DNA of 64,000 nt from Acidobacteriaceae bacterium (GTDB lineage: Bacteria; Acidobacteriota; Terriglobia; Terriglobales; Acidobacteriaceae): NCBI GenBank assembly GCA_028283655.1, contig JAPWKE010000003.1:682001-746000 (forward strand), given 5' to 3'. The notes under the pieces were generated by a model, which made no database searches, was not told where the DNA came from, and saw nothing but the letters and a program-made list of their open reading frames with translations. The translations under genes and the position numbers were made by a program. Each line of letters opens with the position of its first letter. Position 1 is the first letter of the stretch. Below, piece after piece: positions 25,922-32,848 of the stretch.

Positions 25922-26202
25922 ATCACCGTCTACCGCCAGCAAGGCCGCACGTGCGACATCTTCTGAATCCGGCGAAACTCTGCATTGGTGACAGCACATT
26001 GGGCTTATCGCAGACAGTAAGTCCAATGTGAGTTTTTCATTTTGTTCTCACGCGTTATTCGTTGGTGACAAGCCGCACATGAGTTCTGGTTCGGTGTGTG
26101 ACGGGAAGATGCGTCCCGGCTGAGTCGCGAACCTGGAATATGGCTACGTTGCAAATCGTAGATAACCAGTCGTAGTTCATTTTTGGGACGAAGAGGAGAT
26201 GC

Positions 26203-27609
26203 ATGAGTTTTGTTTCCGGTAGTGCTCGCAGCGATCTGCAGGAGATTCCATTCGGAGCGAATGAAGAGGTGGCGGGGCCTGCGTATCAGGTGACGCGTCC
26301 TGTCCAGGCATCGGAACGCATCAGCAGCCTTGACGTGCTTCGGGGCTTCTCGCTGATGGGCATTCTACTCATGAACATCACCAGTTTTGCATTGCCGGAG
26401 TGGGATTACTATATTCCACTCACGACCGTGAAGCCGGTGTTCAGCGGACCTTACTGGAAGGTAAATACGGTCATGTGGTTCCTGCGCTGGGTTTTGGCGG
26501 AAGGCAAGATGCGCGCTCTATTTTCCATGCTATTCGGCGCCGGGGTCATCTTGATGACGTCGCGTGCGGAGGAGCGTGGCGCCGGTATCAAGACTGCTGA
26601 CATCTTCACCCGCCGCAACATGTGGCTGACTCTCTTCGGCATTCTCCACTGCTATCTCATCTGGAATGGAGACATCCTCTTCTTCTACGGTCTGATTGCA
26701 CTCCTGTTTCTCTTTCCCTGCAGAAATCTCCGGCCCAAAAAGCTGCTCTGGGCAGGCGTGCTGGTGCTTCTGTTGAACAGCGTCGTGTTTAACGGAGGAC
26801 GTTATCTTCAAGCGTTGTCCCAGAAGGCCGAAGCGGAGAAAGTGAACGCCGCTCTCGCGTCACACAGACGGATAGACGAAAAACAGGTGACGGCACTCCG
26901 TGAGTGGAAAAAGACCCAGGAGGACTGGCGGCCGAGCAATAAGATCATGTATGAAGACATTGCTGCCATGCAGCAGGGTTACTGGTCTTCGGTTGTTCAT
27001 TCAGCGCCGGTTAGCTACTTCATGGAGACCTTCAACGTCTACTTTGGCTTCGGCGACGTGCTGGGAATGATGCTGATCGGCATGGGCCTGCTGCGGAATG
27101 GCTTCCTGTCCGCCCGCTTGAGCCTACGGACCTATGCGCTTACGGCGATCGTCAGCCTTGGCATTACATGGCCGGTTGTCTTTGCGGGAGCATGGCATGC
27201 ATGGAGCAGCCACTTCGACCAGATGGAGAGCATGAAGGCCCTCTACTTCACATACGATCTGGGAAGAATCGGAGGTGCTCTGGGGAACGCAGCGGCGGTG
27301 CTGGTATTCGTCAAACTTGGAGCATTTCGCTGGCTGCTCGATAAGGTCGCGAAGGTCGGACAGATGGCGCTGTCGAACTACCTCCTCACCAGCAGCAGCA
27401 TGAAACTTCTGTTTGTCTGGAGTCCGCTGCACTGGTACGGATACATGGAATATTGGAAGCTCTACATCGTCGTCGCCTGCATGTGGGCGGTGAACCTGAT
27501 CTGGAGCACCCTCTGGCTTCGCCACTTCCGGTTTGGTCCGGTCGAGTGGCTTTGGCGTTCCCTGACTTACTGGAAACGTCAGCCCATGCTGCAATCCATC
27601 GAGTCCTGA
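26203..27609 (+). CDS. DUF418 (YeiB-like) membrane protein
   Basis: The 468-residue polytopic protein has the YeiB opening ISSLDVLRGFSLMGILLMNI. It continues with MRALFSMLFGAGVILM and the C-terminal DUF418 domain (VGQMALSNYLLTSSSMKLLF..., WSTLWLRHFRFGPVEWLWRSLTYWKRQP). A charged cytoplasmic or periplasmic loop lies at about residues 205-250. The family is related to acyltransferase-like membrane proteins and its function is not established. GAGGAG precedes ATG 26203. About 280 bases upstream hold no gene. It is followed, 130 bases later, by four tandem paralogues and may be cotranscribed with them. Confidence 0.85.
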   Translation: MSFVSGSARSDLQEIPFGANEEVAGPAYQVTRPVQASERISSLDVLRGFSLMGILLMNITSFALPEWDYYIPLTTVKPVFSGPYWKVNTVMWFLRWVLAEGKMRALFSMLFGAGVILMTSRAEERGAGIKTADIFTRRNMWLTLFGILHCYLIWNGDILFFYGLIALLFLFPCRNLRPKKLLWAGVLVLLLNSVVFNGGRYLQALSQKAEAEKVNAALASHRRIDEKQVTALREWKKTQEDWRPSNKIMYEDIAAMQQGYWSSVVHSAPVSYFMETFNVYFGFGDVLGMMLIGMGLLRNGFLSARLSLRTYALTAIVSLGITWPVVFAGAWHAWSSHFDQMESMKALYFTYDLGRIGGALGNAAAVLVFVKLGAFRWLLDKVAKVGQMALSNYLLTSSSMKLLFVWSPLHWYGYMEYWKLYIVVACMWAVNLIWSTLWLRHFRFGPVEWLWRSLTYWKRQPMLQSIES

Positions 27610-27738
27610 TTGATGCGTCCGACGCGAATTGCGCTGAAAAACAGGATCTGTTGACAGCAAACTGCCAAGCCTCATCGATAAGGATCGACATACGCGTTGC
27701 GATGACTAGGATTGATAGAGACGCCCGAGGAGGTCTAT

Positions 27739-28398
27739 ATGGAAGTTCATCCACCAGAACACGCAATTCACACCTGGCGGGATTTCTTCATACACATCGG
27801 CACGATCGTCGTCGGTCTGCTCATTGCAATCGGTTTGGAACAAACGGTCGAGCGTCTGCACCACCTTCACCAGATGCATCAGGCTCGTGAACGTATCCAC
27901 GACGAACTGCGGGTGAACCACCAGATCGTCCAGAGGAATCAGCAGCGCATGGTTGCCATGATCGCGAATCTTGACCGCAACATGCAGGAGCTGCGGCTGC
28001 TGGAGGGCAAGCCTCATCAGCAACTTCCTTCTCTTACTTACGCGTGGGACCTTCAGTTGCTTTACAAGGCTGGATATGAACGAGCGGCGGAAACGTCGGC
28101 TCTTGCGTTCTTGCCTTACGACGAATCCGCGATGTATGCCGACACCTACTCAGGAGTGGACATTACTTCAAAGGAGATTACGGATCTAGTTTACGGTTTG
28201 AACACCGCTCGCGCCGCCATGCGGGGCCGTTCCGTGTCCGAGCTTTCCCCTGCGGAAGTCGATGCGACGCTTTCCGCAACCGCGCTTGCGCGGGAACAGG
28301 CACTCTTGTTGCGAATCATGCTTGATGTCTATGCGAAGGAGATAGAGGCATCGCTTGCCGGAAATTACCGAACCGACTTCGACGCTCAGACTCACTGA
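27739..28398 (+). CDS. Tandem paralogue 1: membrane-anchored protein of unknown function
   Basis: A 219-residue protein and the first of four neighbours sharing the N-terminus MEVHPPEHxIHxWRDFxxHxG, then TIVVGLLIAIGLEQTVE, a single membrane segment at about residues 20-36. The remainder (HQMHQARERIHDELRVNHQ...) is helical and probably coiled coil at first. The C-terminal half differs strongly from its neighbours. Start ATG 27739 has GAGGAGG just upstream, and the MEVHPPE start is shared by all copies. It is the most divergent of the set. No enzyme motif is visible; the role is unknown. Confidence 0.75.
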   Translation: MEVHPPEHAIHTWRDFFIHIGTIVVGLLIAIGLEQTVERLHHLHQMHQARERIHDELRVNHQIVQRNQQRMVAMIANLDRNMQELRLLEGKPHQQLPSLTYAWDLQLLYKAGYERAAETSALAFLPYDESAMYADTYSGVDITSKEITDLVYGLNTARAAMRGRSVSELSPAEVDATLSATALAREQALLLRIMLDVYAKEIEASLAGNYRTDFDAQTH

Positions 28399-28421
28399 GA
28401 ATCTCACAGACAAGGACCGAT

Positions 28422-29201
28422 ATGGAAGTTCATCCACCAGAACACGGTATTCATAGCTGGCGAGATTTTCTCGTACACATGGGCACGATCACGCTTGGGC
28501 TGCTGATCGCCATTGGGCTGGAGCAGTCCGCCGAGTGGTTCCACCATCGTGAACAGAGAAACCGCCTCATAGAGCAAATGAGGGTAGAAGCCGATACGAA
28601 TGTTCTGATTTGCCGACATGTCATCGATCTACGTTTAAGACCCGAATCGCAGATACTCGGAAAATGGGGAGAGGTGCTAAGAGCCACTCCTGACAAGAAT
28701 AATCAGGTAGTGGTCCGCGTTCCCGAAGTCCTCCGCACTCTGGACAGCCAGATTGATGAAAACGCACTCCTTCCTACGATTCCCGTTTGGACGACTGCCA
28801 AACAAAGCGAACTGGTCCCGCTTCTGCCAGGGGAGACGACACAGTTCTACGACTCTCTCGACCACACGCTGGGTTGGATAGACACCATGGCACACTCTGA
28901 AGTCGAGTTGTCTTCAGAGTACGATGCCCTCGTCCGGAGCATTAGCGGTCGTCCTGTTGCAAAAGTTCTACCCCTCGCAGACACATTGCATATGACGGTT
29001 GAACAGCGTCAGCGCATAGTAGAGATGCTTGCAAATTTTCAGGTCCATAATGAAGGGCTCATAGCGGAAACCGTTGCCTTTCAGAGCATTTCCGAGAGCA
29101 TTCAGGCCGGAACGATGACCATGGAAGGGTATAAGGATCGGCTCAATCACCATCCCGACACTGGCATCACCGCGGTTTCTCAAGTGCATTCCAACAAGTG
29201 A
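28422..29201 (+). CDS. Tandem paralogue 2: membrane-anchored protein of unknown function
   Basis: A 259-residue protein beginning MEVHPPEHGIHSWRDF, followed by LVHMGTITLGLLIAIGLEQS (membrane anchor) and the basic/His segment AEWFHHREQRNRLIEQMR. A central segment, VWTTAKQSELVPLLPGETTQFYDSL, is recognisably shared with paralogue 3 (VWTIAKQSGLVPLLPPKTARFYDNL), so these two are the closest pair. It starts 23 bases after paralogue 1, in the same direction. Function unknown; the conserved N-terminus suggests targeting to a common membrane partner or site. Confidence 0.75.
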   Translation: MEVHPPEHGIHSWRDFLVHMGTITLGLLIAIGLEQSAEWFHHREQRNRLIEQMRVEADTNVLICRHVIDLRLRPESQILGKWGEVLRATPDKNNQVVVRVPEVLRTLDSQIDENALLPTIPVWTTAKQSELVPLLPGETTQFYDSLDHTLGWIDTMAHSEVELSSEYDALVRSISGRPVAKVLPLADTLHMTVEQRQRIVEMLANFQVHNEGLIAETVAFQSISESIQAGTMTMEGYKDRLNHHPDTGITAVSQVHSNK

Positions 29202-29279
29202 TTTGCTTCCGGCGACTCTTCAAAACTGTGAAGATCACAGGTACTAAGAGGCAGTGGTCAGCAAAAGGGGTAAAAGCCA

Positions 29280-30035
29280 ATGGAAGTTCACCCACCCGAG
29301 CACGGAATCCATAGCTGGCGAGATTTTCTTGTCCACATGGGTACCATTACGCTTGGATTGCTGATAGCAATCGGTTTGGAGCAGTCGGTCGAATGGGTTC
29401 ATCACCGCGAGCAGCGGCGGCAACTCATCGAGGACATTCGTGAAGAAGCCGCCGTGAACGCCAAGCGCTGCGAGCACTACGTCAAGGAAAGCATGGGCCC
29501 TCAGGTAAGGCTGAGAGACGAATGGCAGCAGGTCATCTGGAGCGCACCGGCACAACACGGCATAGTTACAGTGACCGTTCCGCAGACGCTCCGGGACAAG
29601 GAGAAGGACCTTCAGGAAGATACTGGCCAGCTTCCAGTACTGTCGGTATGGACGATCGCAAAGCAGAGCGGGTTAGTGCCGCTTCTGCCTCCGAAGACAG
29701 CGAGGTTCTATGACAACCTCAATTACGAAATGGGTTTGGTCGAAAGCACAGAGAGTCCACTTGAGAATGCGGATGCAGACTATACGGCTTTGCTACGCTC
29801 AGTTACGGGTCGCGCACCACGCATCCTGTTGCCACAAGCCGATGTCATGACCCTGACCCAGGAACAGCGGCAAGAGATGCTGAAAGACCTTGCGAAGGTG
29901 CAGAGCCATGAAGAGTTCTTCGTCTATGTGCTACGCGACCTGGGTACCTTTTCGCAGGGCGTTGCCGATGGAGTCGAAACGGGGGAGGAATACTGGCAAT
30001 GGCTGAAAGAACATCCTGGCGACCGCACCCATTGA
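29280..30035 (+). CDS. Tandem paralogue 3: membrane-anchored protein of unknown function
   Basis: A 251-residue protein with the shared opening MEVHPPEHGIHSWRDF and LVHMGTITLGLLIAIGLEQS, then VEWVHHREQRRQLIEDIREEAAVNAKRCEHYVKE. The first 45 residues are almost identical to paralogue 2, but their codons differ at many synonymous positions, which points to selection on the protein. The middle shares the AKQSGLVPLLP segment with paralogue 2; the last 100 residues are poorly conserved. No catalytic motif was recognised. Confidence 0.75.
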   Translation: MEVHPPEHGIHSWRDFLVHMGTITLGLLIAIGLEQSVEWVHHREQRRQLIEDIREEAAVNAKRCEHYVKESMGPQVRLRDEWQQVIWSAPAQHGIVTVTVPQTLRDKEKDLQEDTGQLPVLSVWTIAKQSGLVPLLPPKTARFYDNLNYEMGLVESTESPLENADADYTALLRSVTGRAPRILLPQADVMTLTQEQRQEMLKDLAKVQSHEEFFVYVLRDLGTFSQGVADGVETGEEYWQWLKEHPGDRTH

Positions 30036-30118
30036 CCAGGGACGCTATGCCACGTTGGCGCGGACGTATCCGCTGCCACGGCTCTTACCAGTTTCAGTTC
30101 AATGAGGGCAGATAAAGT

Positions 30119-30811
30119 ATGGAAGTTCACCCACCGGAACACGGCATTCACAGTCTTCATGACTTCCTCGTGCATATGGGTACGATCACGCTCGGTCTTC
30201 TGATCGCTATCGGGCTTGAGCAGTCGGTAGAGTGGTCCCATCATCGGCATCAGTTGCACGAACTCCATGAGGGTCTGCAAGAGGATACAGAAAAGGCCAT
30301 CCGAGATTCGCAGCACATCGAGACGCGAGTACAGGTGTCTGTAGAGTGGCTGGATCAGCAGGAGGCTGAAGTACGAGCCACGATTACGCGGAAGAAATCC
30401 ATTATCGATTTGCCGCCGCACCAGCACGTGGAAATCGATCTGCCAGGAGCCCCGTCCTGGAGAGCCGCCAAGGCTGGGGGATTATTGCAGATAGTCAGCC
30501 AGCAGGACATTCAGGCGTACTCGGAGGTGGACGATTTGATCGTCCAGGACGATGCCGCCTACGTAAGAAGTTCCGACACCGTGAGCAAGCGGCTGGCCTT
30601 TGAGAAGCAGTTTGCCACAGATGAGGAATCCAACCGTCATGACTTCGGACGCGCCACTGAAGCTCAACTCCAGGAATACATACGTCTGCTCGAAGAGGAG
30701 AAAAATGCATATCTCTGGTGGGGCTCGTGGGCCCATCAAATTCGAGGAGCAGAGACAGCGATCTCGCATGGAGAGCGCAATCTGGACAAGATACAGGCAG
30801 CGGAGAGATGA
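30119..30811 (+). CDS. Tandem paralogue 4: membrane-anchored protein of unknown function
   Basis: A 230-residue protein with MEVHPPEHGIHSLHDF, then LVHMGTITLGLLIAIGLEQS and VEWSHHRHQLHELHEGLQED. The C-terminal half is charged and helical (ATEAQLQEYIRLLEEEKNAYLWW...). The central PSWRAAKAGGLLQIVSQQDIQAY is a distant version of the W..AK..G segment in paralogues 2 and 3. It ends the array, with about 80-base intergenic spacers and no internal terminators seen. Confidence 0.75.
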   Translation: MEVHPPEHGIHSLHDFLVHMGTITLGLLIAIGLEQSVEWSHHRHQLHELHEGLQEDTEKAIRDSQHIETRVQVSVEWLDQQEAEVRATITRKKSIIDLPPHQHVEIDLPGAPSWRAAKAGGLLQIVSQQDIQAYSEVDDLIVQDDAAYVRSSDTVSKRLAFEKQFATDEESNRHDFGRATEAQLQEYIRLLEEEKNAYLWWGSWAHQIRGAETAISHGERNLDKIQAAER

Positions 30812-31057
30812 CGGCGCAGCACTCGGTCTGTTCCTTATTTCACGCTCTTCGTAAACCCAAAGCTCAATCTTGAGAATCATCAGTTTGTGTTCTCTCTACA
30901 GAAGGATTGTCATGCGCATTCGACTATGCCCTTTGGTGCAGTCTGTTTCGTAATGGCAAGGGTCGGATGCCGTCACTCTGTAAACGATGATCGGCGAACG
31001 ATCTTGGCAAACGAGGCAGCACTTTCATGTAATGGCACACTGATTTCAGGCGCGACG

Positions 31058-31201
31058 ATGCCCAAGAAGTTCTCATGCCCCAGATGCAAGGCGAACGAGT
31101 CAGAGCGAACGCGTCGGCGCAGTTGGGAGCGTTTGCTTTTCGGCGTTCGCGCTTTCCGTTGCCTGCGATGTGATCACCGGTTTCTTCGGCTCCTGCGTTG
31201 A
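31058..31201 (+). CDS. Micro zinc-ribbon protein (47 residues)
   Basis: MPKKFSCPRCKANESERTRR opens the protein, and it ends GVRAFRCLRCDHRFLRLLR. It has two CxxC knuckles (CPRC at 7-10 and CLRC about 36-39) separated by an Arg-rich segment with ERLLFGVRAFRC. This CPxC...RRSxxERLL...RCxxC plan is a recurrent small-protein type in acidobacteria; nucleic-acid binding is plausible but untested. The ATG at 31058 is chosen because upstream in-frame sequence lacks coding character. Confidence 0.55.
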   Translation: MPKKFSCPRCKANESERTRRRSWERLLFGVRAFRCLRCDHRFLRLLR

Positions 31202-31299
31202 GTGGAAATTGCGTAGTCTCCTCTGAGCTGAGACGGCGTAGTGCGTGAACCCGCTCCATGTCACCTGACTCCGGCACGCACCCTGTAACCCGGTGGAGG

Positions 31300-31485
31300 C
31301 GTGTACGCTGCTACGCAGCGGGAGGATAGTGACACGTCACCCCCAAATGGAAACTGTGGAGCGGTGCCGTGTTCACGGATGTGAACATGTTTGAAATGAA
31401 TCACTTGCTCCATTAGCGTTCACGTCTGTGAACGCGGTTCCCGTGCGTGATCCATATTGGCCGCTGTGCGTGAACATGTTGACTC
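31300..31485. promoter_or_regulatory. Palindrome-rich region upstream of the mobilization genes (oriT/operator candidate)
   Basis: In the 370-base gap before the mobilization genes there is a perfect hairpin CGCTGC-TAC-GCAGCG (31306-31320). Two 16-bp palindromes share identical arms, GTTCACggatGTGAAC (31371-31386) and GTTCACgtctGTGAAC (31418-31433), 47 bp apart. The 11-mer GTGAACATGTT occurs at 31381-31391 and again at 31470-31480. Placement directly ahead of MobC-like and MobF genes suggests an origin of transfer plus relaxosome-regulator operators. The nic site cannot be identified by eye. Confidence 0.5.
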
Positions 31486-31570
31486 GCTGGGATTTGTCGC
31501 AAAAGCCGCGTGCTGGCGTTTGACCCGTGGCCGCCGCCAGGTCTAGCCTTTGGGCAAGGCGGGTTCCCCT

Positions 31571-31996
31571 ATGGACACTCCCCGCAGCCCTATTCCGGCC
31601 ATGCCAGACGCTCCCGAGAGCGTACAGGAGAAGCCCGGCTTCCGCACTAAATCCATCGGCACCAGAGTTACACCGGAGGAGTTGCGGCTGATTGAGGCTG
31701 CTGCCGAACGCGACGGGAAGAAGTTCGCCGAGTGGATTCGGGAGGCGATTTTGAAGGCTGCGGCTGGGCCTCCTGCGGACACGGGTGAGCTACTTCTGGA
31801 AGAGCTGGCGGCACTCCGGTACATCGTCCTGAACCTCTCAGACGCGACCGCCCGCGCAGCCCAGAACAGTGAGAGCCTGCCGCCGGAAGTCGTACTCCGC
31901 ATCCGTGAGGCAGCCGACAGCCGCAAGCGGGCCACCGCTCGGAAGCTGCTGGAGGAGTTCCGTGCTTCCGTCACGCCGTCTGGAGACGGGCGATGA
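31571..31996 (+). CDS. MobC-like relaxosome accessory protein
   Basis: The 141-residue protein has a proline-rich N-terminus followed by a ribbon-helix-helix-like segment (KSIGTRVTPEELRLIEAAAERDGKKFAEWIREAILKAA, about residues 28-65). This is the pattern of MobC/relaxosome accessory proteins that bind near oriT and help melt it. It lies immediately after the palindromic region and ahead of the relaxase. Its stop overlaps the next start (ATGA). ATG 31571 is used; the TTG at 31550 lacks support. Family membership is inferred from the RHH pattern and context. Confidence 0.65.
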   Translation: MDTPRSPIPAMPDAPESVQEKPGFRTKSIGTRVTPEELRLIEAAAERDGKKFAEWIREAILKAAAGPPADTGELLLEELAALRYIVLNLSDATARAAQNSESLPPEVVLRIREAADSRKRATARKLLEEFRASVTPSGDGR

Positions 31997-32811
31997 AGAA
32001 ACTCCTCTTTGCCACGGTCGCCTTCTTCTTTTTCCTGGCCGCTGGGTTCGGAGTCTTTCTGCGGCCATTGCTGTACACCCTGACACCTCTTCAGAGGCAT
32101 TACTTGGGAGTGTATCTGGCCAGCTCCTGGCACGCGAGCGATCCCAAGGCTACCACCGGCATTCAGTGGATTTGGAAGTTCAAGCCTGCGGCAGAGTCAG
32201 ACGAGAAGAGGCCGGGGAAGAAGTCCGGCCCGAAGTTCCAGTACGAGTTGGCTCACGATGGTGATGTGTTGCCTATTCCGGCCCGTGAGTTGCTGTGGAA
32301 GGGCGACGTGCTCCCGTTCTGGATGACCCGTAAAGCAGAACTGGACGGCTGGGCCGGAGTCGAACAGGGACTCTCCACGGAGATGAATTCGTCCAAACTT
32401 GCGGCGTTGCTTCGCGATGGCTTCTTTGAGGGAGAACCGGCGTGGCGGTTCTTCGTGCAACCAATTATTTTGCTTGGCCTTGGCTGCGTGCTTTTGTGGA
32501 TGCTCCAGCGGTGGCGGGACGTAGGCCGAGAGCGTAACCGGTGGGAGCCGCCCGTCCCGCTGTGGCGGAAAGCTGGACAGAAGCTGATCGACTTCAGGGT
32601 TGGATTGAGGCTAACCCTGGCCTCTAAAACGAGGCCGCTGGCGCTCCCTCTGGCGGCTTCGGCGCGTGTCATTGAGGCCACCTCAGACCCGAAATCTGCT
32701 TTCAAAGCCAGCCCGGTTGAGCCATCCGCTGTGGTGGTTTCACCTGTTCCGAAAGTCTCCGAGCCAAAGGTGCAAGAAGTCATCTGGGATGAAGCTAAAG
32801 GTCTGGAATGA
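31993..32811 (+). CDS. Mobilization-region membrane protein, coupling-protein N-domain-like
   Basis: The 272-residue protein has a membrane segment at residues 4-22 (LLFATVAFFFFLAAGFGVF), a periplasmic-size loop (LTPLQRHYLGVYLASSW...), a second membrane segment near 155-172 (FFVQPIILLGLGCVLLWML) and a basic/proline-rich cytoplasmic tail ending EVIWDEAKGLE. The TM-loop-TM architecture resembles the N-terminal anchor of TraD/VirD4-type coupling proteins, but no Walker motifs or ATPase domain follow. It is coupled to the MobC-like gene by ATGA and sits 37 bases before the relaxase. Whether it is a truncated coupling protein or a separate adaptor is not settled. Confidence 0.55.
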   Translation: MKKLLFATVAFFFFLAAGFGVFLRPLLYTLTPLQRHYLGVYLASSWHASDPKATTGIQWIWKFKPAAESDEKRPGKKSGPKFQYELAHDGDVLPIPARELLWKGDVLPFWMTRKAELDGWAGVEQGLSTEMNSSKLAALLRDGFFEGEPAWRFFVQPIILLGLGCVLLWMLQRWRDVGRERNRWEPPVPLWRKAGQKLIDFRVGLRLTLASKTRPLALPLAASARVIEATSDPKSAFKASPVEPSAVVVSPVPKVSEPKVQEVIWDEAKGLE

Positions 32812-32848
32812 TGCCACGCCAGAAATCCAGAGCGAAGGAAGATGCCCT

